From Flagellimonas allohymeniacidonis (GTDB lineage: Bacteria > Bacteroidota > Bacteroidia > Flavobacteriales > Flavobacteriaceae), in contig NZ_SGIU01000001.1 in the NCBI RefSeq assembly GCF_004296335.1, positions 1,527,290-1,591,289 on the forward strand: a stretch of 64,000 bases of DNA, given 5' to 3'. The notes under the pieces were generated by a model. That model was not told the DNA's origin and did no database searches. It saw nothing but the letters and a program-made list of their open reading frames with translations. This document shows positions 35,702-44,513 of the stretch, in pieces. Both the position numbers and the translations under genes were made by a program. Position 1 is the first letter of the stretch; each line of letters begins with the position of its first letter.

Positions 35702-37186
35702 TCAAATCGACCCCTGTTGTCCCACACTTTTTTTGGCAGGTCTGTTCCCCATATATTTTTCCACATAGATGTTCATCAATTTCACAAGAGCTTCGACATC
35801 TTCTTTGGAGGATGCATAGTTCGTAATACAGGCCCTTAATGCATTGACCCCTTGAACTGGGTAAACCGATATCCAAAAAGTACCGGAATGTACAATTTCA
35901 TCGCATAGTTGCCGGGCAAAAGCGCCATCCTCGTCAAAGTAACTGTGCGAAAAGAGTACGATGGGCAAAACCGTATGGTTTTTAATGATCCAACCGGTCG
36001 CCAATAGTCTTTCCCTAAGATGCTCCGCGAGTTCCAAGTGATGATCGACCTGCTCTTCCAATGCCTTCCATCCATGAAACGATAATGCCATATAAATCTT
36101 CAAGCCGATAAACCTCCTGGACCATTGTATCGAATTCACATAGGGATCTGGAAAAGAACCATGGGCAATTTTGGAATCTTTTGGCATATACTCGGTCCTG
36201 GCACTAAAGGTTCTACCCTGCAGCTCGGGTCTTGAGGTCAAGAACAGACTTGCCCCCATAGGTACCGATAGCCATTTATGCAAATCGAACGTAATGGAAT
36301 CCCCATTGTTCATTCCCCTTAAATATTTTTCTTGTTTGGCCGAGAACTTCAGTGCCCCTCCAAAAGCGGCATCCACATGGAACCATATTCCAAATTTTCC
36401 GGCTATGGCGGAAAGTCCCTCTAAATCATCGATGGCACCATAACCCGTAGTTCCCGCTGTACCAATAATCATAAAGGGGGCCATACCAGAAGCAATGTCT
36501 GACTCCAGTCTACTTTTCAATAGCTCCAAATCGATTCGATACCGGTCGTCCGTATCTATGGGGACGATTGCATTGGAACCCAATCCACAGACACGGGCCG
36601 CCTTAAGAATCGAATGGTGCGTTTCCCGGGAGCAATAGAGCAATGGGGGTTGTTTGATTCCCTGTATCCCAGATTTTCCATAATCAGGGAAAGCATGGTT
36701 AAGGGCCATTACCATAGCGGTCAAGTTGGCTTCTGCACCACCTGTGCAAAAAGTACCCCCAACATCTTGGGAATACCCAAACTTCCTTCCAAATTGCTGG
36801 ACCAATTGGTATTCCAATTCCACGGCATAAGGTGCATGGGACCACATGGCCAATTGCGGGTTGAATACGGCCGTAACCACATCGGCCAGTATACTGGCAA
36901 AGGAGGTCCTTGGATTGAACAGCCCAAAATACCTGGGGTGGGGCGTATGCAATCCATATTCCGTCAGCCCTTTCAATACATTGGATAGGGAATGCTTGAA
37001 GTCCAAGGGGTTCTCGAAGTCATTGCTGAGCACTAAAGACCGTACCTCTTCCCTGTTTGCTTGCCGAGACACTTTTAGCTTATCGGTGCCATTGTAGTAT
37101 TGTCCCAGATTGGCCAACAGCAAACGTATGAGGCCCATCCGTTCCTTCTCACTGAGATCAAAGTTGGGTCTGTCCATGTTGTTCAA
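35702..37186 (-). CDS. PLP-dependent aromatic-L-amino-acid decarboxylase-like enzyme
   Basis: A 494-residue group II decarboxylase. The PLP Lys is Lys304 in FDLHKWLSVPMG; the ring-stacking His190 (SRETHHS), Asp272 (HVDAAFGG) and the phosphate-binding TGGAEAN (148-154) are all present. HPRYFGLFNP near residue 83 is typical of the aromatic amino acid decarboxylase and tyrosine/tryptophan decarboxylase branch. It converts an aromatic amino acid (or glutamate-like relative) to the amine in the cytoplasm. It is separated by 476 bases from the LAL regulator on the same strand, and is in the same 10-kb neighbourhood as the lyase and phenolic acid decarboxylase. Substrate not fixed by sequence. Confidence 0.85.
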   Translation of the reverse strand: MNNMDRPNFDLSEKERMGLIRLLLANLGQYYNGTDKLKVSRQANREEVRSLVLSNDFENPLDFKHSLSNVLKGLTEYGLHTPHPRYFGLFNPRTSFASILADVVTAVFNPQLAMWSHAPYAVELEYQLVQQFGRKFGYSQDVGGTFCTGGAEANLTAMVMALNHAFPDYGKSGIQGIKQPPLLYCSRETHHSILKAARVCGLGSNAIVPIDTDDRYRIDLELLKSRLESDIASGMAPFMIIGTAGTTGYGAIDDLEGLSAIAGKFGIWFHVDAAFGGALKFSAKQEKYLRGMNNGDSITFDLHKWLSVPMGASLFLTSRPELQGRTFSARTEYMPKDSKIAHGSFPDPYVNSIQWSRRFIGLKIYMALSFHGWKALEEQVDHHLELAEHLRERLLATGWIIKNHTVLPIVLFSHSYFDEDGAFARQLCDEIVHSGTFWISVYPVQGVNALRACITNYASSKEDVEALVKLMNIYVEKYMGNRPAKKSVGQQGSI

Positions 37187-37418
37187 TTAATAGTCCCGCA
37201 ATCATTGGTGTTCAAGGGAATCCATCCCAGCCCCATCATATGGGTAAATTGGCATTGGGCCAAAATCAAATCTTTCACAGGTCCATCATCAAAATTCACT
37301 CGAAATTACAATCTCATGGCAGAGCACTAATCAGGGTATTTCCCTATTTTATAAAATCGACACCCCAAATGAAGCGTGGCAGGGACTCTGGATATGTTCA
37401 TGAGGTGGGGCCCAAACC

Positions 37419-37973
37419 CTAATTCCCAGGATTGTATTCATAGAGCAGGAATTCCTTATGTGCAGGGTCTATCAGTTGCCCTTTATAGGAGAGCCCAATC
37501 CGTTGCAATAGATATTTTGCCTTTTGATTGCCCTCGGTGGTGTACCCATAAACATTGGACAATCCCAAATTGTCAAGCCCATACTCCAAAACGGCAATAG
37601 TGGCCTCAAAGGCATATCCCTGGCCCTCGTATTTTGGCAAAACGGCAAAGCCTATATCGGGATGATCCAAGTACTCCCGTTTCACAAAACCACATATCCC
37701 AATGGTGATATTGGAATTTTTCAATACCATTTTATACTGGCCATACCCATTTTTCTGATACCCTTCCAGTATGTATGAACGGATATAGTCTGTAGCAGAT
37801 GACAAATCCTTAATTTTCCTATCCCCTATCCGTGTTAACCAGTTTGGGGAATTCAAAAGTTCAAGGATAAAGGGTGCATCATTGCCATCGATGACGGCCA
37901 ACCGTAGCCTTTCTGTACGTACCACAACTTTCACTTTCCTCAATTTTAGTTTAATTGGATATACCGAATCCAT
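37419..37973 (-). CDS. GNAT-family acetyltransferase (RimJ/RimL type)
   Basis: A 184-residue enzyme starting at MDSVYPIKLKLRKVKVVV. RTERLRLAVIDGNDAPFILELLN is the usual RimJ-type N-terminus, and the acetyl-CoA loop is YEGQGYAFEA followed by LGLSNVYGYTTEGNQKAKYLLQRIG. The substrate is unknown. The longer frame to 38084 would add an unsupported leader. Confidence 0.8.
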   Translation of the reverse strand: MDSVYPIKLKLRKVKVVVRTERLRLAVIDGNDAPFILELLNSPNWLTRIGDRKIKDLSSATDYIRSYILEGYQKNGYGQYKMVLKNSNITIGICGFVKREYLDHPDIGFAVLPKYEGQGYAFEATIAVLEYGLDNLGLSNVYGYTTEGNQKAKYLLQRIGLSYKGQLIDPAHKEFLLYEYNPGN

Positions 37974-38433
37974 ACCACTCCAAAAAACACATTTTAGAAA
38001 ACATTGCGCCTTTTCGTGTTTAGCCTTCCATTCATGGATAATTCGGGCATCAAATGTCTCGAACCCGAAAGAATCCTTGCCCAAAGATTACCAATAGTTA
38101 TCCATTTTCAAAAATAATCCTGTGGCTACAGGGATTATTCTAACACATGTTAGCTTTTTTCGGTCCATTCCCCATTTAGTTTCTAAAAAGATGGGACATG
38201 CACACGGAAATGCTTAAGAAGATTCCCTACCGACCCTAACAACTGCCCAAACCTCAAATAGTGGTACCCATTCGGTTTGTTTTTATCTATAAAATAGGAT
38301 TTGTGGAGAAACAAAATAGGGAATACTCCCAAATATGAAGGCGCTCAGCGCACCTAGTTTTGCATCGAGGCTGAGACAATCATGTCTCTCTTTGGTTTCC
38401 CCCTTGCACGAGGGCAACAGAGGAAAACAAGCG
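37974..38433. other. Intergenic region between GNAT gene and cytochrome gene
   Basis: Holds the tandem hairpins at 38113-38160 and the leader of the cytochrome gene. A near-match promoter (TAGGATTTG, one base too long in the spacer) lies about 130 bases before the cytochrome ATG. No ORF is supported. Confidence 0.4.
38113..38160 (+). terminator. Tandem hairpins with T-tract, orphan terminator-like
   Basis: First hairpin AATAATCCTGT / ACAGGGATTATT (38113-38139, 1-nt bulge), second CTAACA - CA - TGTTAG (38140-38153), then C and six T. It points along the plus strand, yet no plus-strand gene ends just upstream. Confidence 0.45.
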
Positions 38434-39495
38434 ATGAAAAAAACAGATAACAGCAAGAATGGACCAATCCCCAATATGCAGTACGGCTTACAAAAGCTGA
38501 AGGGCATAGTTGCGCTGTTCTTTAGTGCCATATGTACTTTATCACTTATTATAGTATACTTTGGGCTGCAAGGGGGCCATGGACCAAATGCCGGGCTGCC
38601 ATCCGACCCATATTGGATATATACTTTGGACTATACCCCCAATAATTCCAATTTGGATGTTCGGGATAGCCTAGTGGCCTTCGGTTTCAGCATTTTTAAG
38701 GAAACACCACAGCATATAGGTCCTCTTGCAAACGAGGAGGGGCTTCGACTTTCTGGAAATATGCTGTCCTGTTCAAACTGCCATCTTGACCAAGGCACCA
38801 AACCTTACTCCGCCCCACTGATAGGGGTCGTTCAGAGATTTCCCCAGTATCGCGGCAGGGAGCATCGAATGGGCACCATAGAGGACCGAATAAATGGTTG
38901 TATGGAACGGAGCATGAATGGAAAAATGATGTCCCCAAACGGGAAGGAAATGCGTTCCCTGGTAGCCTATCTCACCTGGCTTGGCAGGTACGCTCCAAAG
39001 GACGGACAAGTTGCCGGAAAGGGATTCATGGAATTTACCATCCCCGATCGGCCCGTTAACACCTTAAAAGGAGGTGAAATCTACGGCATGCAATGTGCCA
39101 AATGCCATCGCCCGGATGGTCAAGGCCTAAAATCGGGAAATACCTATATCTATCCTCCACTTTGGGGACCCCATTCCTACAATAATGGTGCAGGAATGGC
39201 AAGGGTACTTACCGCCGCCCGGTTCATAAAGGGCAATATGCCCTTTGGGACCACCTATGAGAATCCTTTGCTTTCCGACGATGAGGCCTATGACGTAGCG
39301 GGATATATCAACCAACAGAATAGACCGACAAAACTGGATTTGGAAAAGGACTTCCCGGACCTTAAAAGGAAACCGGTTTCAAGTCCCTATCCCCCTTATG
39401 CGGATAATTTCCCCATAGAACAGCACCAAATGGGACCCTATGCCCCCATGATGGAGTACTACCTCAAAACATACAATATCAAGAAAACCAAATAA
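38434..39495 (+). CDS. TsdA-like dihaem c-type cytochrome (thiosulfate dehydrogenase family)
   Basis: A 353-residue exported cytochrome with an N-terminal membrane anchor (residues 21-45). Two haem sites: CSNCH (113-117) and CAKCH (221-225). RINGCMERSMNG places Cys156, the distal haem ligand typical of TsdA, and IKGNMPFG gives Met269 as the second-haem ligand. Strings DRINGCMERSMNG, YPPLWGP, SYNNGAGM and DDEAYDVAGYINQQ match TsdA closely as remembered. TsdA oxidises two thiosulfate to tetrathionate (or the reverse) in the periplasm. The ORF extends to 38335 but ATG 38434 gives the normal leader. Downstream genes are the DsrE-like protein and TauE exporter. Confidence 0.85.
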   Translation: MKKTDNSKNGPIPNMQYGLQKLKGIVALFFSAICTLSLIIVYFGLQGGHGPNAGLPSDPYWIYTLDYTPNNSNLDVRDSLVAFGFSIFKETPQHIGPLANEEGLRLSGNMLSCSNCHLDQGTKPYSAPLIGVVQRFPQYRGREHRMGTIEDRINGCMERSMNGKMMSPNGKEMRSLVAYLTWLGRYAPKDGQVAGKGFMEFTIPDRPVNTLKGGEIYGMQCAKCHRPDGQGLKSGNTYIYPPLWGPHSYNNGAGMARVLTAARFIKGNMPFGTTYENPLLSDDEAYDVAGYINQQNRPTKLDLEKDFPDLKRKPVSSPYPPYADNFPIEQHQMGPYAPMMEYYLKTYNIKKTK

Positions 39496-39510
39496 ATAAA
39501 TATCTAATAT

Positions 39511-40188
39511 ATGAAAACAGCAAGTGAAAAATCAAGAAGAGGGTTTTTGGGAACATTGGCCCTAGGAGCTGCTGCGGGCACAGTGTCGATGTTCGCAAAT
39601 CCGCTCTATGCAAACATGTCCACCTTTGACGAAAGCCAAATGGACGATGTCGAAAAATGGTTCAAAAAGATAAAAGGAAAGCACAGGGTGGTCTTTGATG
39701 GTTCCACACCAAATGAGGGCTTTCCCGTAATTTGGAACTGGGCCTTTTATCTTACAAACAACGGTACCGGGGCCACGGATGACCAAATCACGGCAATGAC
39801 CGTATTTCGCCATACAGCTGCCGGTTTCGCCTATGAGGACAGGATCTGGAAAAAGTACAAACTTGGAGAGTTTTTTGGAATCAATGACAATAATACCGGT
39901 AAACCGGCCCTCCGTAATCCGTACTATGAGCCCAAAGGGAAGGATTTTCCCATTAAAGGTGTGGACGGTATAAAGCGCATGCAGGAACGTGGTGCACTAT
40001 TTTGTATTTGTGACCTGGCCACCAAGGTATACAGCGGCTTTGTTGCAGAGAACATGGGGATGGACCCCCAGGTAGCCTATGAGGACTGGAAAAGCGGGAT
40101 CCTTCCGGACATTAAGTTGGTACCAGCGGGAATATGGGCCTTGGAGCGCGCACAAAAGCACCAGTGCTCCTATATATTTGCAGGATAG
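39511..40188 (+). CDS. Tat-exported DsrE-like protein
   Basis: A 225-residue protein with a twin-arginine signal (SRRGFLGTLALGAAAGT). The mature part has a DsrE/DsrF-like look (HRVVFDGSTP, MTVFRHTAAGFAYEDRIW, RGALFCICDLA with two Cys, VPAGIWALERAQKHQCSYIF). DsrE proteins carry sulfur on cysteines or act in sulfur relay; here the Cys pair in ALFCICD and the terminal Cys in KHQCSY are candidates. It sits 16 bases after the TsdA-like gene and before a sulfite/organosulfonate exporter, so a sulfur role is likely by context. Confidence 0.7.
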   Translation: MKTASEKSRRGFLGTLALGAAAGTVSMFANPLYANMSTFDESQMDDVEKWFKKIKGKHRVVFDGSTPNEGFPVIWNWAFYLTNNGTGATDDQITAMTVFRHTAAGFAYEDRIWKKYKLGEFFGINDNNTGKPALRNPYYEPKGKDFPIKGVDGIKRMQERGALFCICDLATKVYSGFVAENMGMDPQVAYEDWKSGILPDIKLVPAGIWALERAQKHQCSYIFAG

Positions 40189-40601
40189 CAATCCCGTTGT
40201 CTGGGACGGGTATATCAGGGCATTATTTTCATGCAATGTTGCCGGTCCCAGAATACCAACTGGCCCCAATCTTCCATGAGCTTACCCTATTGATTTGGGT
40301 CCTTGTCCCATCTATCCTTTTGAATTTTGAGCTGTTCCCTAGAATGTGAAGGTTTGGGGGTACCATCTAAAGTAGCAAAAAAAGAGCCACAAACGATGAT
40401 TTCCAACAGCACTTGGACCATCCAAACAGTGTTTACCACATTCAGGGCTGAAACAAGCTAACCACAAGGCATCATCTTGGGTCCATTGGATTAGCCATTG
40501 CGTTGGGGAGGCTGTATTGCAACCCATCTGCATCCATTCCTTGCCAAAGGGAACCCCTCATAAAAGGAAGCAGTGCATAACCTATTAATCAAAGCATAAT
40601 C
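40189..40601. other. 413-base gap between DsrE-like and TauE genes
   Basis: No supported ORF. The minus-strand frame 40339-40533 has no start context or motif and is treated as a shadow. No strong hairpin was noted. Confidence 0.4.
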
Positions 40602-41405
40602 ATGATGACAACCCTATTGCTATGTTGTCTTGGTGCACTTTTAATTGGTGTTACCTTGGGCCTATTGGGTGGTGGGGGATCCATCCTAACGGTTCCCTTG
40701 ATGGTATATTTGCTGGGTTATAGCCCTATCGTGGCCGGTGGCTACTCCCTGTTCGTTGTTGGATTTTCATCCTTGTTCGGTACAGTGCACAAATATAGGC
40801 AGGGTTCGGTGAACATAAGGATAGGGTTATTGTTGGGCGTACCTTCCTTCCTTGTGGTTTATATCACAAGGCGGTATCTGGTACCCCACATCCCCGATAT
40901 TCTTTTCGGTTTTGGGAATTTTACCCTTACAAAGGGGATGGGGATTATGTTATTGTTCTCCTTGGTAATGCTTTTTGTGGCCCTAACCATATTCCGGGGG
41001 GGAAAAATCATTGATTTCTCCGAGCGGGGCCGACCCAAATACATAAAAACCATGTTTCAAGGGGTTCTGATAGGCATAATAACAGGGATTTTGGGCATAG
41101 GAGGGGGCTTTCTTTACGTCCCCATCTTGATATTGGGAACCCGCTTATCCGCAAAAATGGCCATTGGCACCTCTCTGTTCATAATCACACTTAAGTCCCT
41201 GATCGGTTTTTTTGGAGACATTCAGATACTTGATATTGACTGGATATTTCTTTTGACGTTCTCCGCCGTTTCGGTTATTGGGATTTTCATTGGAAGTCGG
41301 TTTGCCAAAAGATTGGACAATAAAAACCTTGTCAGGATATATGGATACATTCTTACTTTCATAGGAGTTTCCATTCTTGCGCATATCCTATATCAATTGG
41401 TCTGA
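40602..41405 (+). CDS. TauE/SafE-family sulfite/organosulfonate exporter
   Basis: A 267-residue membrane protein with about 7-8 hydrophobic segments. Two repeated GILGIGGGF-type motifs (LGLLGGGGSI near residue 20 and GILGIGGGFLYVP near 165) are the TauE/SafE signature. These transporters export sulfite, sulfoacetate or similar anions. Immediately downstream of the TsdA/DsrE pair on the same strand, so a sulfur-compound export role fits. It converges on the gene at 41559 across a shared palindrome. Confidence 0.85.
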   Translation: MMTTLLLCCLGALLIGVTLGLLGGGGSILTVPLMVYLLGYSPIVAGGYSLFVVGFSSLFGTVHKYRQGSVNIRIGLLLGVPSFLVVYITRRYLVPHIPDILFGFGNFTLTKGMGIMLLFSLVMLFVALTIFRGGKIIDFSERGRPKYIKTMFQGVLIGIITGILGIGGGFLYVPILILGTRLSAKMAIGTSLFIITLKSLIGFFGDIQILDIDWIFLLTFSAVSVIGIFIGSRFAKRLDNKNLVRIYGYILTFIGVSILAHILYQLV

Positions 41406-41536
41406 AATGCGCGTTCTCTTGAGGCGCTCTCACAGAGGGCGAGCCTTGGTCGCGATAGTGCCATCGGCCATTGGCTGCCCCGTGGAGCTCAAAAATTATA
41501 CCTATGGTATGAAGCCCTTCAGATGCCATAAGGGTG

Positions 41537-41562
41537 CTGAAAAAGGGACGTCCCTTTTTCAG
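41537..41562. terminator. 26-bp perfect palindrome shared by convergent genes
   Basis: Half-sites C-TGAAAAAGGGAC and GTCCCTTTTTCA-G form a perfect palindrome with T-runs on both outer arms, so it can act as a bidirectional terminator between the plus-strand exporter (stop 41405) and the minus-strand gene. The stop codon of the minus-strand gene (41559-41561) lies inside it. Confidence 0.65.
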
Positions 41563-42350
41563 TTCCCGCAAAACACCTTGTTTCTTTGGAGGGCATATTG
41601 TGTGTTCCCGTTTCTCCACCTTCCCCTCCTAATAATTTCCTCATTGAGCACAAAATCATTCCTAGACCCGTTGCCATAGATCAAACTGATGTAATCCTGA
41701 CCATTTGCCCTATAGATCTTCCATTTTCCAGTTGAACTGCCGTAGGTAGCCCCATGGGCATTGCCACCATATCCTTCAACACTGAAGGAACCGTCATAAT
41801 TGACAAAAAAGTAACCATTGGCACAGAAGTTATAATAGTTCAATGAACTGGCATTACTATCGCTTACGTAGGAGGTTCTTGTATAGACCGAAATTTGACT
41901 TCCCGCAATAAGATCAAATAGTGTATTGGCAATTTTAGGTTGCGCTGTATCGGTCGTCATTTTCTTTTGGGCCTCAACGTAGGGGGCAAAATCAAACTGG
42001 TCCAGCTCATGTTCCGGTTGCAAAAAGGAAAATAGCTCTGAATGTCCGGATATTTCAACGTTCAGGTTGCCCGTCCCAATAATTCCCTTGACCTCCAGTC
42101 GTTTTTCCTGACTGACAAAATGCCCTTTCAACAAGTTGCCCTGACGTCTGGCAACAATTACAAAAGATCCGTACATACTGCTCATCAGGCCATAATGGTT
42201 TTCCCCATCCTTTTTTAATTGAAGGGACACCTCCTGGCTTGCATTCATATAAGTGCCATCAGGAAGGCTGTTTTGACCAAATACCAGATTGGCCATCAAA
42301 AATGGCATATAAAAAGTAAAGTACGCGATACGCTTGTTCCAGTTTTTCAT
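41559..42350 (-). CDS. Exported hypothetical protein
   Basis: A 263-residue protein with a signal peptide (MKNWNKRIAYFTFYMPFLMANLVFGQ). The mature part has a lipocalin/Zn-binding-like beta region (GHFVSQEKRLEVKG, SELFSFLQPE) and a second part with aromatic repeats (DGSFSVEGYGGNAHGATYGSSTGKWKIYRANG). I do not recognise the family; the GKWKIYRANG-type segment resembles beta-rich domains that read out in repeats. Confidence 0.5.
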   Translation of the reverse strand: MKNWNKRIAYFTFYMPFLMANLVFGQNSLPDGTYMNASQEVSLQLKKDGENHYGLMSSMYGSFVIVARRQGNLLKGHFVSQEKRLEVKGIIGTGNLNVEISGHSELFSFLQPEHELDQFDFAPYVEAQKKMTTDTAQPKIANTLFDLIAGSQISVYTRTSYVSDSNASSLNYYNFCANGYFFVNYDGSFSVEGYGGNAHGATYGSSTGKWKIYRANGQDYISLIYGNGSRNDFVLNEEIIRRGRWRNGNTQYALQRNKVFCGN

Positions 42351-42545
42351 AGTATCCTTTCATTTTCGATATGGTCGCCAAATTGTATGGTAAACCCCAA
42401 ACCTGTCAATCTTAGACCATACTTGCCCCAACATGCTTTTGGACCTTGTCAACCCCTTTGCATCAACCCAAGTTCAAGCCCTTTTCAGAACTGCCTGTCC
42501 TTCACAAGGACCTGACATAAAAATCAAGATGGGCTTCTACCCTCT

Positions 42546-43058
42546 TTAATTTAGTTCCAGCTTCATTAGAACGTCGGTCTGATCGTCATTTCCGAGTTTG
42601 AAAATATGTTTGCCAAAGGCCGAAAATCCATTTTTTTGATAAAATCGTATTGCTCTGGGATTGTGTTCCCATACACCCAACCAGACATATTCGACATCCC
42701 TATCCTTCGCAATTTCCATCGCTTTCCCAAAAAGAAGTTGTCCGACCCCTTTTCCATAAAATGTCCTGAGTACATAGATCCGTTCAATCTCAAGGGCATT
42801 ATCATCCTTAATTTCGGTTTGCGATTTCCCAAAATTTATTTTTAAGTAACCAACCACCTGACTTTCAAGTTCCACAAAATAAAATTCTGAATTTTCGTCC
42901 AGCAGTTCACCCTTCAGCGTTTCCATGGAAAATTCTTTCTCCAAATATGCATTCATGTTTTCTTTACTGTTTCCAGAAGAAAATGTTTCCAAAAAAGTCC
43001 TTTCCCCAATCCTTTTCACCTTTTCAATGTCAGTTATTGATACTCTTCTAATTTCCAT
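42546..43058 (-). CDS. GNAT-family acetyltransferase
   Basis: A 170-residue enzyme starting at MEIRRVSITDIEKVKRI. Motif A EIERIYVLRTFYGKGVGQLLFG and motif B YVWLGVWEHNPRAIRFYQKNGF are clear. It is close to spermidine/diamine or aminoglycoside-like GNATs by look but the substrate is not assignable. The frame extends 5 codons upstream of this ATG. Confidence 0.8.
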   Translation of the reverse strand: MEIRRVSITDIEKVKRIGERTFLETFSSGNSKENMNAYLEKEFSMETLKGELLDENSEFYFVELESQVVGYLKINFGKSQTEIKDDNALEIERIYVLRTFYGKGVGQLLFGKAMEIAKDRDVEYVWLGVWEHNPRAIRFYQKNGFSAFGKHIFKLGNDDQTDVLMKLELN

Positions 43059-43513
43059 TTTTTCAATACACATAATTATTTGTTACTACATTCCTTAGAC
43101 AATTACTATTAGCAGGGCACCCCTTTAAATCTGCATTGGGAAGTTCAGTCCATTGGATTAACTGAAACGGATAACGGTTCGATAAGGCCCAAAGTCCCAT
43201 TTTTTGACCAACCGTACCTATAGGGTATGCACACTTCAAAACTTGCTTCTCAAATCAATAATTCAAAACTTGAATTTCCCACTTTTACAATTATTTCCCG
43301 CTAACAATTGTTAGAAAATAACCCTCCGCCCCATGCCCACCGATTTAAGTCGGGACATCATTGGCAATACAGTTTTATGGAAATGGAAATTAGGCGGTAC
43401 AACACGCAATATAGGGACATCCCCCAATGACGTTTGCCTTACTCGGGCTTAATATTGTTACATCAGGTCAACGAACCTGTCAACCAGAAATTTCCGAATT
43501 ATCAAAATAAGCT
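43059..43513. other. 455-base gap, no supported gene
   Basis: Divergent upstream regions of the GNAT gene (minus) and the NTF2-like gene (plus). No strong ORF or hairpin seen. Confidence 0.4.
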
Positions 43514-44011
43514 ATGATGAATATCCAATTTATGACCAAACAAAAAAATGATAGGAAACTATTGGTCCTCTTTGCATTCTTCCTTTCTTCGGGCGTACTT
43601 GCCCAAACCGTGAATCATTTCCCCGCAGAGGGGGCCAAACAACAAATCCAGATGAAGATCGACCATCTGCTCGACAACCTCAAAGAGGGAAATGTGGCCG
43701 TTTTGGAAAGCTATCACTACAACGGCGAAGAATCCTCTTATTTCACCAAGAGGGGCCTACTGGATTACGATGGCATAGTGGCACTGGAAAGTGGGTTCTT
43801 TTCCAGTTTACGGAACTTTGACAGCCAAGTGCATAACTTACGGGTGGATTTGGTCGGAAGTGGAAAGGACGTAGCCATTTGTACCTTTATATACAGCTAT
43901 AGTGGAATATTCCGTGATACTCCCATTGCACGGGAAGGGTTAAAGGTATCAGCCATTTTTATTAAGACCGGGGATGAATGGCAAGTGGTCCACAAGAACG
44001 TTTCAGAATGA
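43514..44011 (+). CDS. Exported NTF2-like (SnoaL/DUF4440-type) protein
   Basis: A 165-residue protein. Signal peptide ending near GVLAQ, then an NTF2-like domain (HLLDNLKEGNVAVLESYHYNG, VAICTFIYSYSG, TGDEWQVVHKN at the end, typical of ketosteroid-isomerase-like folds). The role is unknown; such small exported domains often bind small ligands. Confidence 0.65.
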   Translation: MMNIQFMTKQKNDRKLLVLFAFFLSSGVLAQTVNHFPAEGAKQQIQMKIDHLLDNLKEGNVAVLESYHYNGEESSYFTKRGLLDYDGIVALESGFFSSLRNFDSQVHNLRVDLVGSGKDVAICTFIYSYSGIFRDTPIAREGLKVSAIFIKTGDEWQVVHKNVSE

Positions 44012-44015
44012 GCTG

Positions 44016-44267
44016 CTACAATAACTGCGGGTATTGTTGAGGGTTAAGATAAGGGGCGGCTCTTTCCAAAAACAATGTTTTGAAAACCCCTGCCAAGCCC
44101 AATCCACCGATCAATGGCCCAGCTTTTGTAACCAGGGCTTCCGCCTGCCAATACCCTATCTAAGGTTCGGGAGGTCCGGCAGGCACAAAGGGTACGTTCC
44201 TGTAGCCAAGGGCCAACACTGCAATGACCACCCCAACCAGGGATTTTAGCACCCTATTTTCTAACAT
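44016..44267 (-). pseudogene. Small membrane-protein-like ORF interrupted by an in-frame amber codon
   Basis: From ATG at 44267 the frame reads MLENRVLKSLVGVVIAVLAL... to PPEP, hits TAG at 44160-44162, and continues in the same frame as IGYWQAEALVTKAGPLIGG... AAPYLNPQQYPQLL to a second TAG at 44016-44018. Both halves look protein-like, the first a membrane helix. This suggests a nonsense-mutated gene of about 83 codons, unless amber is read through. It has no recognised family. Confidence 0.5.
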
Positions 44268-44279
44268 AAGTCAAGGGAA

Positions 44280-44465
44280 TTATCGGCTATTATTGGCACA
44301 TTTAAAGGGTTTGGGCGATTGAAATCGGTCATGTTTGTCGATGGTGTGAATCTTGCCGCTTGATCGGTTTATGCCTACCACCCAAATGGTGCGTGGTTTC
44401 ATATCGAAATCCATTGAGGTACCATTGCCATAAAATGGAAAGAACTCAAAAATGGCCAATGCCAT
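44280..44465 (-). CDS. Small hypothetical ORF
   Basis: A 61-residue frame (MALAIFEFFPFYGNGTSM..., GINRSSGKIHTIDKHDRFQ) that ends 12 bases before the interrupted ORF at 44267 and is divergent from the PanE-like gene. Composition looks coding, but no family is recognised; it may be a remnant. Confidence 0.35.
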   Translation of the reverse strand: MALAIFEFFPFYGNGTSMDFDMKPRTIWVVGINRSSGKIHTIDKHDRFQSPKPFKCANNSR

Positions 44466-44513
44466 TTATACTCCCCGATTATACCAATTAATCGTATTAA
44501 ACATGGATTGTCA

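Noticed and set aside
35578..35839. ORFs on both strands at the end of the PLP decarboxylase
   Set aside because: Shadow frames overlapping the decarboxylase's C-terminus; no independent support.
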